64,000 bases of DNA, taken from NCBI RefSeq assembly GCF_900109515.1, contig NZ_FOBD01000008.1, positions 1-64,000 on the forward strand, given 5' to 3'. This DNA comes from Paenibacillus sp. OK003. GTDB lineage: Bacteria > Bacillota > Bacilli > Paenibacillales > Paenibacillaceae. The position numbers were made by a program, and so were the translations under genes. Below, piece by piece: positions 1 to 8,869 of the stretch (positions within the stretch are counted from its first letter, which is position 1; every line of letters begins with the position of its first letter). The notes under the pieces are model-generated. The model was not told the DNA's origin, ran no database searches, and worked only from the letters and a program-made list of their open reading frames with translations.

Positions 1-300
1 CTACGCATCGTCGCCTTGGTGAGCCGTTACCCCACCAACTAGCTAATGCGCCGCAGGCCCATCCCCAAGTGACAGATTGCTCCGTCTTTCCAGTTTTCTT
101 CAGGCGAAGAAAACAACTATTCGGTATTAGCTACCGTTTCCGGTAGTTGTCCCAAGCTTGAGGGCAGGTTGCCTACGTGTTACTCACCCGTCCGCCGCTA
201 ACCATCAGAGAAGCAAGCTTCTCTTTAAGTTCGCTCGACTTGCATGTATTAGGCATGCCGCCAGCGTTCGTCCTGAGCCAGGATCAAACTCTCCAATAAA
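1..300 (-). rRNA. rrs: 16S ribosomal RNA, 5' part (gene runs off the left edge)
   Basis: Read on the minus strand, the stretch ending at 300 begins TTTATTGGAGAGTTTGATCC and continues with the universal 27F primer region and the GGACGAACGCTGGCGGC block, which is the 5' start of bacterial 16S rRNA. About 300 of roughly 1550 nt are present; the rest lies left of position 1. The gene is transcribed leftwards, so the rRNA operon leader and promoters lie between 301 and about 800. Confidence 0.98.
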
Positions 301-689
301 GTATTGAAAAGAGCGATAAGCTCATTTTGAAACTGACGAGATTAAAAATCTCATTTATTTTGCTTTGAAATCATACAGTCCGAAGACGTGTACCGATTTC
401 TCAGCGTCGATCTTGCAAGCAAGATCGTTACTCACTCGTTGTTCAGTTTTCAAAGATCAAACTTATTTTCGTTGCCGTCGTCGTTCTCTTCAGCAACTCT
501 TATATCTTATCACGTCCGAACCAACTTTGCAAGCTCTTTTTTTAAGTTTCTTTCGAAGCTTATGTCATTCGCTTGCCGCACCGTGTTTCTCATGTTTTCT
601 TGGCCGGAATTAGAATATACCATGTACAGATTTCGAATGCAAGCTTTATTTTCAATTAATTTATGAGCGGTTCTCTACTTCTATTATAC
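301..689 (-). promoter_or_regulatory. rRNA operon leader with boxA-like antitermination element
   Basis: This non-coding stretch precedes 16S rRNA. At 441-458 the minus strand reads GATCTTTGAAAACTGAAC, the boxA-like leader element commonly found ahead of rRNA genes in Bacillales. Near 311-322 the minus strand can form a small hairpin (GAGC TTATC GCTC), and 338-353 holds an ATTTTTAATCTCGT/GAGATT inverted repeat; both are typical of 16S processing stems. No gene is evident; the small reading frames here lack ribosome binding sites. Confidence 0.7.
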
Positions 690-718
690 TTTATACGATA
701 CTCATCCCGCAGCAGCAA
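690..718 (-). promoter_or_regulatory. candidate rRNA operon promoter
   Basis: Minus strand: -35 TTGCTG (718-713), 17-nt spacer, -10 TATAAA (695-690). A second TATAAT lies at 777-772 with a TTGAAA 14 nt upstream, so tandem promoters, usual for rRNA operons, are possible. The assignment is by motif and position only. Confidence 0.5.
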
Positions 719-867
719 CTATCTTTTCAAACTCGGAAGAATAGCGACTCTCTCACATTACACTAGTTTCTATTATATATAGTAGAGTGTCTTTCAAACT
801 GGCTATATCCAGCTGCTATTTAATTCTTGTCTTGCTGTTTTTCAAGTTTGCTATTTTAGTATACACA

Positions 868-1168
868 TTAGAGCCTGATGATCTTACCATCAGAGCCGTT
901 TACATCAAAGAAACCAACGTTATGTTGCCTAGCCAACTCATGCATCATTTTATAGGCGTCTTCCGCAACAGACCACGCAAATGCAGCATAAATCATTTCT
1001 TTTCCAAGTGAGTATTCTGTTAATCCACATTCATAGAAGGAAATGCCTGAATAGGAATGGATCTCCGACCACTTTCGACCACTTTGTCTGCTCATCATAC
1101 CATCTCTTAAACGACGCTTTATCAACTGGAGCCTTGGCTGGGTCAAATATCATCAAATCATAACTCAT
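868..1168 (-). pseudogene. frameshifted small gene of an unnamed conserved family
   Basis: A good ribosome binding site (GGAGGAAC, 1180-1173) precedes an ATG at 1168. The first frame reads MSYDLMIFDPAKAPVDKASF and then ...KRWYDEQTKWS before going out of frame and stopping near 1031. The matching C-terminal part (GLTEYSLGKEMIYAAFAW ... NVGFFDVNG) continues in another frame to the stop at 868. At about 1066-1085 the minus strand carries AAAGTGGTCG twice in tandem. Removing one 10-bp copy restores a single frame of about 96 codons. From memory, relatives of this family are about 130-150 residues and have an extra central segment, so an internal deletion of some 40 residues is also likely. Function of the family is unknown to me. 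Confidence 0.75.
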
Positions 1169-1331
1169 GTATGTTCCTCCTTTATATAGAAGAAAGTCAA
1201 AGTTCATGCTACATATATAGAAGAAAGAAAAAAGCGAAAGCCCCGTTAATGTACCAAGGCTTCCGCTTCTTTTCATTTGCACAATAATAAATACATCATA
1301 AGTATCTGATCCAATTCATTCAGTCAAACTT

Positions 1332-2708
1332 TTATTCTCCACCGATAAATACATACCGGCATATAACAATGATAGCTAATATCCACATAAGCCAGTGTAT
1401 CTTCACTTTGCGATCCGTAACCAGGTTACTGAATACCGCCAGGATTACATAGGAGACAATCCCTGCGGAAATCCCGTTTGCAATTCCTCCAGTGAAAGGC
1501 ATCAATACGATGGTAAGAAACGCCGGGAAAGCTTGCAGGAAGTCATCCCACTCAATGCTGCGAACCTGATTCATCATCAAGACACCCACGATGATCAACG
1601 CCGGAGCTGTTGCAGCGGACGGAACAACCAATGCCAGTGGAGCAATAAACAAAGCCAGGATGAACAGAATACCTGTCGTTACAGAGGTCAGACCTGTACG
1701 TCCACCAGCTTCGACGCCAGAGGCACTTTCAACAAAAGCGGTAATTGTACTTGTACCCAGTGCAGCCCCTGCACTTACACCCACTGCATCAACGAGCATT
1801 GCTTTACCAATTGTTTTCTCGCCTTTTTTCTTATCCTTCATAATCCCCATTCTTGTTGCTGTACCCACCATTGTTCCGAATGTGTCAAACAGCTCTACAA
1901 AGGTGAAGATGAAGATGATTTCAAACAACCCAAGGCTAATGGCACCTTTCAAGTCCAGTTGTCCAACCGCCAGATCACTGAAGTTAGGCAACCAGCTTGC
2001 ACCAGACAATCCGCTGAGATTCGTAACGCCCATTGGGATACCAATCAACGTTGTGGCAATGATACCGATTAGCAGTGCACCTTTGACGCGCATAACCATC
2101 AGTACAGCAATAATGAGCAGTCCAATCAGTGCGAGTAATGCATCATGATGCGTGATAAAATTACCCAAAGACAGATTAAAACTGCTGCCCGGAATCGGTT
2201 GGCTCAGATCTGCATCAGGTGCAACATTGACCGTTACAGCGACCAGATTAGCCAGTTTGAAACCTACAATGGTAATAAAGAGACCAATACCCACTGTGAT
2301 TGCCATTTTTAATGAGTCTGGAACTGCAACGAGCAGCATTTGACGGATTTTGGTCACTGTCAAAATAATAAACACGATACCCGAGATAAATACGGCTCCG
2401 AGAGCTGCCTGCCAGGAAATCGCACCGTTGGAACTCAGAACCACGGTCATGAAGTAAGCGTTCAAACCCATACCTGGTGCAAGAGCGATCGGAATGTTAA
2501 CGAACAATCCCATAATGATGGTCATCAAACCAGCACCTACAGCTGTTGCAAAAAATACTGCATTGTCCGACATACCGGCTCCGGCCGATCCCAAGAACAA
2601 CGTGTTTACGAAAAGAATGTACGCCATTGTCATAAAGGTAGTAAGACCCGCAACGATCTCCGTTCTAACGTTCGTTCCGTTTTCTTTTAATTTAAAGAAA
2701 CGATCCAT
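1332..2708 (-). CDS. pbuG: NCS2/AzgA-type purine permease (guanine/hypoxanthine uptake)
   Basis: A 458-residue integral membrane protein of the AzgA-like branch of the NCS2 nucleobase transporters, expected to import guanine and hypoxanthine by cation symport. The N-terminus (MDRFFKLKENGTNVRTE) is followed by about a dozen hydrophobic segments and family motifs such as IALAPGMGLNAYF (about residue 80) and GTSTITAFVESASG (about 310). The ATG at 2708 was chosen because a GGGGG-type ribosome binding site lies about 12 nt upstream; the open frame continues upstream but through the riboswitch terminator region. A guanine-class riboswitch controls the leader, which supports the substrate. guaA lies close by on the same strand. 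The exact symbol (pbuG versus pbuO) is an inference. Confidence 0.85.
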   Translation of the reverse strand: MDRFFKLKENGTNVRTEIVAGLTTFMTMAYILFVNTLFLGSAGAGMSDNAVFFATAVGAGLMTIIMGLFVNIPIALAPGMGLNAYFMTVVLSSNGAISWQAALGAVFISGIVFIILTVTKIRQMLLVAVPDSLKMAITVGIGLFITIVGFKLANLVAVTVNVAPDADLSQPIPGSSFNLSLGNFITHHDALLALIGLLIIAVLMVMRVKGALLIGIIATTLIGIPMGVTNLSGLSGASWLPNFSDLAVGQLDLKGAISLGLFEIIFIFTFVELFDTFGTMVGTATRMGIMKDKKKGEKTIGKAMLVDAVGVSAGAALGTSTITAFVESASGVEAGGRTGLTSVTTGILFILALFIAPLALVVPSAATAPALIIVGVLMMNQVRSIEWDDFLQAFPAFLTIVLMPFTGGIANGISAGIVSYVILAVFSNLVTDRKVKIHWLMWILAIIVICRYVFIGGE

Positions 2709-2830
2709 AATTAAATAATTCCCCCTTAGAGATGTTGAAGCCTTTTGAAAAACGACAAATACCCCTGAGATGAATGCATCACCCAGGGTTTTAACTGATG
2801 AGGAGTGGCACGGTGCCAATGAGGGAGAAC

Positions 2831-2880
2831 AAAAAAAATTCTAATGTGCGTGATGTCATGCCCGACGCAATCATGTAGAA
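2831..2880 (-). terminator. riboswitch expression-platform terminator for the purine permease
   Basis: Minus strand: arm 2880-2865 (TTCTACATGATTGCGT) pairs imperfectly with arm 2851-2839 (ACGCACATTAGAA), followed by eight T's (2838-2831). It lies between the guanine aptamer and the permease start, so ligand binding would favour this terminator and switch the gene off. Confidence 0.8.
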
Positions 2881-2902
2881 TTCATGTGCTCAGCCTTCTC
2901 CT

Positions 2903-2970
2903 CTTCGTAGCCAGATCATTAGGGTGATCTCGTAGAGACTCCCAGGCCAAATCCCCGGGATTATACGAAG
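2903..2970 (-). promoter_or_regulatory. purine riboswitch aptamer, guanine class
   Basis: The minus strand contains P1 (CTTCGTA at 2970-2964 pairing with TACGAAG at 2909-2903), the J1/2 TATAAT, a P2 hairpin with GATTTGG loop, J2/3 containing TCTAC, a P3 hairpin and J3/1. The ligand-specifying base just before the final TA of J3/1 (position equivalent to C74 of the xpt aptamer) is C, which marks guanine/hypoxanthine rather than adenine specificity. It precedes an NCS2 purine permease. U48 of the usual UUUCUAC core is a C here. Confidence 0.93.
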
Positions 2971-3002
2971 TAATATGCGCTATTTGTGTGTTTCCAATCA
3001 CT

Positions 3003-3032
3003 ATTTTAGGAGGGTTACCTCTAGTTTGTCAA
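3003..3032 (-). promoter_or_regulatory. sigma-A promoter of the purine permease transcript
   Basis: Minus strand: -35 TTGACA (3032-3027), 18-nt spacer, -10 TAAAAT (3008-3003). It would start transcription about 25 nt before the riboswitch P1 stem, which fits. Confidence 0.75.
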
Positions 3033-3188
3033 TGAGAAAAACGAATATTATTATCACTCATCATATAAATCGTTCGTATTATTTAACAAAATGAACCAGT
3101 TCAGCGGTTTACAACCCAAATTAAACTGAGGTTTCCGGCGAGTTTTTCGTGTATATGTCGATCCTGGCAAAGGGTGTTTCCCTCTTCT

Positions 3189-3250
3189 GCAAAAAATAAA
3201 AAAGCTACCGCAATCAAAGGTGGCACGCACACTTTGATTGCGATAGCTTT
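3189..3250 (-). terminator. strong bidirectional-type terminator hairpin
   Basis: Arms 3201-3219 and 3232-3250 are complementary over 19 bp with one mismatch, enclosing a 12-nt loop. On the minus strand the hairpin is followed by TTTTTTATTTTTT. It lies downstream of the small lipoprotein gene and upstream of the permease promoter, isolating the two. Confidence 0.85.
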
Positions 3251-3386
3251 ATGGGTTACCATTACCGAGAAGGTGGTTATGTGAGAAGAATCATGTATTT
3301 GGATATTCAAAAAGCTTAGGTATAGAGAGCAAGCTGCCACGGTCACTAATTCATTTTTTTACATGGTAGGTCCTATGCCATATATG

Positions 3387-3638
3387 CTAAATCTCTGTCT
3401 GCTGCGCGTCATGAGCCTGCTGTTGTTCCTGACCTGTATTATCGGTCGATCCCTCAGACAATTCCTGATTCTGGGCTTGATCGGAAGATGAATCTGCTGC
3501 CTCTAAATTCACAAATGAAGATTCCCCCGCACCAAGAGCCAAGTCCTGCATACCCGAGCCGCATCCTGCCAGCATCACCATCAGAAACGCACTTCCAATG
3601 CCCATCTTCCATTTGCTCATATTGTCGGTTTTACGCAT
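3387..3638 (-). CDS. small predicted lipoprotein
   Basis: An 83-residue protein with a positively charged start (MRKTDNMSKWKMG), a hydrophobic stretch and a lipobox LAGC at about residue 23-26, so it should be lipidated by Lgt, cleaved by LspA and held on the outer face of the membrane. The mature part is short, acidic and rich in Ser, Gln, Asp and Glu, with no recognisable domain. The ATG at 3638 lies 10 nt after AAGGAG; an upstream in-frame extension covers that site and is unlikely. Product role unknown. Confidence 0.65.
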   Translation of the reverse strand: MRKTDNMSKWKMGIGSAFLMVMLAGCGSGMQDLALGAGESSFVNLEAADSSSDQAQNQELSEGSTDNTGQEQQQAHDAQQTEI

Positions 3639-3734
3639 ACATTCAATTCTCCTTTCAGTTGCCATATAGCCGTATTCTGTACTTAGTGTACAAGCCCGAC
3701 ATGAAAATAATATGAAACTAACTTAAAAAAGAAA

Positions 3735-4474
3735 TTAAATATTCAGAGACTCATCGTTATACCACCATCCGCTCTCATCCCACATGCCTGCTGCCATTAT
3801 CGCCTGCTTCGCCACTTTTTGCTGTTTGGCACTTTTCATATGAACAATCATTCTTTCCAATGATTTATGATGAATCAGGGATTCGATATCTGCGGCGGTA
3901 ATATGTTTCATTTGCAGAAGAGCGAGCTCTTTCAGGCTTTTGGAAGTCTTTGCCCAATCGTACTCTCCACATTCACATTGTTCAGGAAAACACGCTGTAA
4001 TTCAGTCAGATTTTTCAGTTCAGGCAATACGGATAGGTCCGATAAACCTTTCACTCTTAGGAGCTTCAATAATTGTAAGGATTCCATTCCCGCAAGGCTA
4101 TCCAGATTCTCTGCTCCACCAAAACTGAGATGAAGTTCGCGCAAACCCGTTAAATCTTTTAAGTATCCCAATTCCTTTAATGGCATTCCCGAAACATAGA
4201 GGGACCGGAGTGAAGACAATGTTCTGATCGTTTCGAGTTCTACATGGTTCATATATTTTAGAACAGACAAGTCGCCAGATTGCGAATGAAAGCCATATAT
4301 ACGAAAAGTAACATCGGGTCTGTTGGCAAACAGCTCCTCATTCAATATCTGCATCAAATCCACACCGGGGATATTGTGCTCGCTGTATTGGACAATCTTT
4401 AGCTCAGAATTAGCCGTAAGTGCAGCAACCTCTTCCCGAGTCCACCCGGGGTTGAGTTCGATTCTTTGCATCAT
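3735..4474 (-). pseudogene. leucine-rich-repeat protein gene broken by a one-base frameshift
   Basis: The ATG at 4474 follows AAGGAGGAAC. The first 170 or so codons give a leucine-rich-repeat protein with repeats of about 22 residues (LSSLRSLYVSGMPLKEL, LTGLRELHLSFGGAENLDSL, LQLLKLLRVKGLSDLSVLPEL). The frame stops at 3932, but another frame continues the repeat pattern directly (SLKELALLQMKHITAADIES) and ends at a TAA at 3737-3735. The switch is around 3961-3968, where loss of one base explains the break. Joined, the product would be about 246 residues with no signal peptide or membrane segment. It could be a true pseudogene or a sequence error. Function unknown; LRRs usually bind other proteins. 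Confidence 0.7.
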
Positions 4475-4580
4475 TTGCCGTAGTTCCTCCTTACAGAGTG
4501 TTATTCTTCATAACTATTGGACGGCCATTGATTATCGTAAACCACAGTATAAATAACGTCTGGTGCAAACACAAAATGAA

Positions 4581-4626
4581 AAGAAAAAAGAGACCGAAGC
4601 TCCTTTGACGGAAACTCCGATCTCTT
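4581..4626 (-). terminator. terminator of guaA
   Basis: Minus strand arms 4626-4615 (AAGAGATCGGAG) and 4600-4589 (CTTCGGTCTCTT) form a hairpin followed by TTTTTTCTT, 26 nt after the guaA stop codon. Confidence 0.85.
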
Positions 4627-4651
4627 GTTATTAAATCTGTATAGATAACTT

Positions 4652-6190
4652 CTATTCCCACTCAATCGTTGCTGGTGGTTTGGAAGTTACGTCATACACG
4701 ATACGGTTTACGTTATCCACTTCATTAACGATCCGCACGGAAATTTTCTCCAATACGTCCCAAGGAATACGTGCCCAGTCAGCTGTCATACCATCGATGG
4801 ACGTTACGGCACGGATACCTACAGTGTAGGAATACGTACGCGCATCACCCATAACCCCAACACTCTTCATGTTAGGCAGGGCTGTGAAGTATTGCCAGAT
4901 CTCGCGGTCAAGACCGGCTTTGGCAATCTCCTCGCGCAGGATGTAGTCCGAATCACGAACGATTTTGAGCTTGTCCTCCGTTACTTCGCCCAGTACACGG
5001 ATAGCAAGACCCGGACCTGGGAATGGCTGACGCCATACAATTGCTTCTGGCAAACCACACTCTTCGCCGACTTTACGCACTTCGTCTTTGAACAAGGCAC
5101 TCAGTGGTTCGATCAGCTTGAAGTTCATGTCCTCAGGCAACCCGCCCACATTGTGGTGGGATTTGATGGTTTGAGCTGTCGCTGTGCCACTTTCCACGAT
5201 ATCCGTGTATAGTGTTCCTTGCGCCAGGAATTCAAAATCATCAAACTGCTTGGACTCTTCGTCAAATACGTAAATAAACTCGTTACCGATGATTTTACGT
5301 TTTTGTTCCGGATCATCCACGCCTGCCAGTTTGGACAGGAAACGCTCTTGTGCATCAATTTTGACAACTTTCATGTCGAATTTGCCGACGAACGTCTCCA
5401 TTACGCTCTCCGCTTCGCCTTTGCGCAGCAGACCATGGTCGATAAACATACATGTCAGTTGGTCACCGATGGCTTTGTGAAGCAATGCAGCAACAACAGA
5501 AGAATCTACACCGCCGCTAAGTGCGCACAATACTTTACCATCGCCCACTTTTTCACGAATATCCTTGATCGTATCTTCGATAAACGTCTCCATGCTCCAG
5601 TTGCCTTCGCAACCACAGATTTCGTACAGGAAGTTTTTGATCATTTCATTACCGCGAACAGAGTGGCGTACTTCTGGATGGAACTGAACAGCATACAATT
5701 TGCGCTCATCGTTACTCATTGCTGCGATTGGCGCACTTTCCGTGCCTGCATCCAGTTTGAATCCAGCAGGAAGAGCAACCACATGGTCACCATGACTCAT
5801 CCATACCGTATGTTCACCTTCGATACCTTGTGCGAGAGCAGCACCTGGTGCAAACTCAATATCCGCTTTACCGTACTCACGCTTCTCAGAACGCTCCACT
5901 TTACCATCAAGCTGTTGCGCCATAAGCTGCATGCCGTAACAAATTCCGAAGATTGGCACTCCCAGATCATAAACGGCCGGATCTACGTGTGGTGCATTTT
6001 CTGCGTAAACGCTAGATGGTCCGCCCGAGAACACAATTCCTTTTGGTGACATTTCTGCGATTTTCTCCGCCGGTGTGTTATACGGCAAAAGCTCGCTGTA
6101 TACGCCCAGATCCCGGATTCTTCTGGCGATTAATTGGTTGTATTGGCCCCCAAAGTCAAGGACAACCACTATTTCATTTTGCTTATTCAT
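4652..6190 (-). CDS. guaA: GMP synthase (glutamine-hydrolysing)
   Basis: A cytosolic enzyme of 512 residues that aminates XMP to GMP using glutamine and ATP, the last step of guanine nucleotide synthesis. The N-terminal class I glutamine amidotransferase domain has the nucleophile motif GICYGMQ (about residue 84) and VQFHPEV (about 170). The ATP pyrophosphatase domain has the PP-loop SGGVDSS (about 225), and the C-terminal dimerisation domain ends with the family signature KPPATIEWE. Length is normal. The ATG at 6190 follows GGGAGG with a 7-nt gap. It has its own promoter and terminator, so it is probably monocistronic. Confidence 0.97.
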   Translation of the reverse strand: MNKQNEIVVVLDFGGQYNQLIARRIRDLGVYSELLPYNTPAEKIAEMSPKGIVFSGGPSSVYAENAPHVDPAVYDLGVPIFGICYGMQLMAQQLDGKVERSEKREYGKADIEFAPGAALAQGIEGEHTVWMSHGDHVVALPAGFKLDAGTESAPIAAMSNDERKLYAVQFHPEVRHSVRGNEMIKNFLYEICGCEGNWSMETFIEDTIKDIREKVGDGKVLCALSGGVDSSVVAALLHKAIGDQLTCMFIDHGLLRKGEAESVMETFVGKFDMKVVKIDAQERFLSKLAGVDDPEQKRKIIGNEFIYVFDEESKQFDDFEFLAQGTLYTDIVESGTATAQTIKSHHNVGGLPEDMNFKLIEPLSALFKDEVRKVGEECGLPEAIVWRQPFPGPGLAIRVLGEVTEDKLKIVRDSDYILREEIAKAGLDREIWQYFTALPNMKSVGVMGDARTYSYTVGIRAVTSIDGMTADWARIPWDVLEKISVRIVNEVDNVNRIVYDVTSKPPATIEWE

Positions 6191-6219
6191 TACCGAGCCT
6201 CCCTCAATTAATGAAACTA

Positions 6220-6249
6220 ATTATACGCAACGACAAAACATACCGTCAA
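6220..6249 (-). promoter_or_regulatory. sigma-A promoter of guaA
   Basis: Minus strand: -35 TTGACG (6249-6244), 18-nt spacer, -10 TATAAT (6225-6220), placing the start about 25 nt ahead of the guaA initiation codon. The short leader leaves no room for a riboswitch. Confidence 0.75.
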
Positions 6250-6344
6250 GGAAAGGCGAAACTCCTTTTTTCGACATCTCAAAACATGGCATATTCAACG
6301 CCTGAGATTACAATATTTAGTCGAATATTCTTGCCTCCATTCTA

Positions 6345-6366
6345 TATATTTCCGATCGGAAATATA
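6345..6366. repeat. perfect 22-bp palindrome upstream of guaA
   Basis: TATATTTCCGA followed by its exact reverse complement. It lies about 100 bp upstream of the guaA promoter and 120 bp beyond the transglutaminase gene's terminator. The remainder of 6250-6437 shows no gene. An operator is possible but no regulator is identified. Confidence 0.6.
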
Positions 6367-6437
6367 AGAAAATGATTAATGCACTATTTTCATCATAAAA
6401 GAGATCTTCCGCATAAAGCTCACGGTGTATGATCGCG

Positions 6438-6476
6438 GAAAGACGCCTCATTCGCTTTAGGGGCGAGAAAGGCGTC
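6438..6476 (-). terminator. probable terminator of the moxR-DUF58-transglutaminase operon
   Basis: Arms 6476-6470 (GACGCCT) and 6448-6442 (AGGCGTC) on the minus strand, with a further TCGC/GCGA pairing inside, followed by TTTCC. The T tail is short, so efficiency is uncertain. Confidence 0.55.
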
Positions 6477-6505
6477 CTATGTTTGGCGCTGCGCTGTACT
6501 TCCTG

Positions 6506-8869
6506 TTACAGCGCCTGCATGCGCCGGGCCAGTTGAAGTGCCCGGCGCAGGAAGTCCAGACTGTCCGCGCGCAGCGGACGGTCCGGCCCGTACAGCAGCC
6601 GTTCCCAGTCGGCTGCGAACCGCGCGATGTCCGCGCCGTCCGCGCCTGCGGCCACGGCGGGTGACGCTGCATATTCACGCAGCGTCATTCCCGGCGGCCG
6701 CGGGCCGTAGCGGCGCGCGAGCGCGGTCCAGACCGGAGCTGCGGCGCTGAGCAGCCGCTCGCGGTCCGGAAAGCTGCTGCGCGGCCACGCCAGCAGCAGC
6801 CTTAGCCGCAGCGCGGGGCGAAGCCGCCGCATGCGGATGGCCCCGGCGGCGCACAGCAACGCCGCTGCCGCAAGGGCTGCCGCGAGCCATGGGTGCGCGG
6901 CAATGGCCCGTGCGCGGGCGAGCAGCCATGCGCCCGCGTGAGCCACCCCGCCGTCCGTCTGCGGCGGGGTTACGGCAACGGGCTGCTGCCCGCTGAGCGC
7001 AGCGGCATCTTGGCCTTCACCCTGCGTCATGGTGAAGCCCGGCGTAGCCTCAAACGGCATCCAGCCCGCACCTGGAAAATACACTTCTACCCAGGAGTGT
7101 GCATCTCCTTGGGTCACAATGTATTGCCCGGAGACGTCCGCATCCGCTTCCCCGGGCCCGAATCCCTTAACCCAGCGTGCCGGAATACCCTCTGCACGCA
7201 GCAGCACAATCATAGCTGTTGAGAAATGATTGCAATACCCCTCCCGTGTAACGAATAGAAAATCGTCCACAAAATCCGTTCCGCGCGGTGGCATACGGGT
7301 ATCCAGTGTATATTCGGCGTGGTCCGCAAGGTACGACTTTACAGCTTGCACGGCATCATAACGGGTCTCACTTCCCTGAATGATTTCCTTGGCAAGCGCC
7401 TGCACACGTCCGGGAAGCGTAGTGGGGAGCTGCAGATACGTTCTGCGAATTGCCGCCGGATCTTTCATGTTGGACTTCTTCCCCAGAAGGCGTAATTGCT
7501 CAGGTGTTGCTACAGGGATCATGACATCTGCCGTATAACTTTTGACAGTTTGATTGTCATAGGTAGCCGCGAGCCATAATGTGGCGGAATCTTCATTTGA
7601 TAGCAGTAAACGTTTATTCTTCTGATTATCCCTGTTCTTATCCTGAAACGACAGATTGAGCGGCATTCCACCTGTAAAAAGGGGATTGGGTCCTCTCCAC
7701 TCTCGCTTCATCGTCACCGTTTGACGAATACGTTGCCAATAGGTCGGGTACTCCCAGCCATCGGCACGCACCAAACCGGATGGACTTGCCGTCTCAAAGC
7801 TCTGCACAGGATCACTCCAGGTGCTTCCGTTATAATATGAACGGGTCTCGCCCCGCCAATACGTAGCTTCCGGACTTTTCGCCGTGAAAAAGATCGTGTC
7901 TCCCTGCACCAAAGGTGCGCCCATGGGTGCATCCGCTGTACTATATCCTGTGACGGCGGTTGTGGCAGGAATACTTCCGTGCTGTGTGTAGCCTGCCCAG
8001 CGGGCCAATCGCTCACCCATCTGCTCAAGGGATATACGTTCCGGTGGAGGAATGGAAGCAAGCTGCCCAGGGATCGCTGAGAAAAGTACCATACCTGCCG
8101 ACACCGCAAGCGTTACCGTACACCAACGGCCATAAGGGCTTTGTTTAAAGATCGGGGTCGTGACCCCGCTATTAAGGTGAAGCAGCTGTAACATGGCCTG
8201 AATGAGTAGAATCCACAGCACAGAACGTATCACCGAAGCATATACATCCAACCCGGCAAAGGATTCAAGCAGCAGTAAATAGACCAATGTTGCACTGCCA
8301 AACAGCATCACACTTCGTCGCAGCAGTACAAGCGATTGTACAGAAGCCATCAGCATGCTCCAACCACACATCATGAGCAGACCTCTTGTCTCCACACTAA
8401 TCGAGTGAACGCGCCAGGTAATCATGAAACTGCCCATATCCTCAGAAAGAGTGGCCGGATATGTAGCTGCCCAACCGACAGGGTCATTACCTCCATACAT
8501 GCAACATAATGCGGCTAGAGCAATGAAGAGCCTAATCAGTATTCCCGTAATCCAGCCAGTACGAAGCAACCCCGCGAGCAGCAAGGCACCCGTTAATCCT
8601 GCCATCACGGACAAGAATCGTTCGCTGCCCTGCTGACCCGTTGACGTAACCGGATATATCCACTCCAGGGACAAGATTAGCAAAATGGCAGAAAGACCGA
8701 TTCTGTAAAGGAGAGGCTCCGAACTTTGGCCATGACTCTTCAAATCTACTCCAGATGTTCTGGTTTCCGCTTTATATATAGAATGCACAGACTCTAATCC
8801 CAAACTGGCGGTATGCCCCCTGTCAGCCACAATGGGATTCGTTTGAGGGTTTCCATTATGCTCCCACAT
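6506..8869 (-). CDS. membrane transglutaminase-like protein (TgpA/DUF3488 type)
   Basis: A 787-residue membrane protein. An N-terminal block of about six membrane segments (residues 55-240) is followed by an extracytoplasmic transglutaminase-like domain with catalytic-type motifs EGYCNHFS (Cys near 545) and DAHSWVEVYF (His near 588), then one membrane segment near 660 and a cytoplasmic DUF4129-like tail. It is the last gene of a three-gene operon (MoxR ATPase, DUF58, transglutaminase), a conserved bacterial arrangement. Its ATG overlaps the end of the DUF58 gene by 14 nt, showing translational coupling. Biological substrate unknown. The last 480 bases are far more GC-rich than the rest, with Ala/Arg-rich coding, and look compositionally distinct. 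Confidence 0.85.
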   Translation of the reverse strand: MWEHNGNPQTNPIVADRGHTASLGLESVHSIYKAETRTSGVDLKSHGQSSEPLLYRIGLSAILLILSLEWIYPVTSTGQQGSERFLSVMAGLTGALLLAGLLRTGWITGILIRLFIALAALCCMYGGNDPVGWAATYPATLSEDMGSFMITWRVHSISVETRGLLMMCGWSMLMASVQSLVLLRRSVMLFGSATLVYLLLLESFAGLDVYASVIRSVLWILLIQAMLQLLHLNSGVTTPIFKQSPYGRWCTVTLAVSAGMVLFSAIPGQLASIPPPERISLEQMGERLARWAGYTQHGSIPATTAVTGYSTADAPMGAPLVQGDTIFFTAKSPEATYWRGETRSYYNGSTWSDPVQSFETASPSGLVRADGWEYPTYWQRIRQTVTMKREWRGPNPLFTGGMPLNLSFQDKNRDNQKNKRLLLSNEDSATLWLAATYDNQTVKSYTADVMIPVATPEQLRLLGKKSNMKDPAAIRRTYLQLPTTLPGRVQALAKEIIQGSETRYDAVQAVKSYLADHAEYTLDTRMPPRGTDFVDDFLFVTREGYCNHFSTAMIVLLRAEGIPARWVKGFGPGEADADVSGQYIVTQGDAHSWVEVYFPGAGWMPFEATPGFTMTQGEGQDAAALSGQQPVAVTPPQTDGGVAHAGAWLLARARAIAAHPWLAAALAAAALLCAAGAIRMRRLRPALRLRLLLAWPRSSFPDRERLLSAAAPVWTALARRYGPRPPGMTLREYAASPAVAAGADGADIARFAADWERLLYGPDRPLRADSLDFLRRALQLARRMQAL

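Noticed and set aside
2709..2819. N-terminal extension of the purine permease
   Set aside because: The open frame continues upstream, but the added residues match nothing in the family, and a ribosome binding site and conserved start lie at 2708.
3280..3320. 12-codon ORF (GTG start) after a GGTGG
   Set aside because: Very short, weak initiation signal, no flanking regulatory structure to support it.
5219..6049. 276-residue ORF opposite guaA
   Set aside because: Antisense shadow; guaA motifs and codon use are clear on the other strand.
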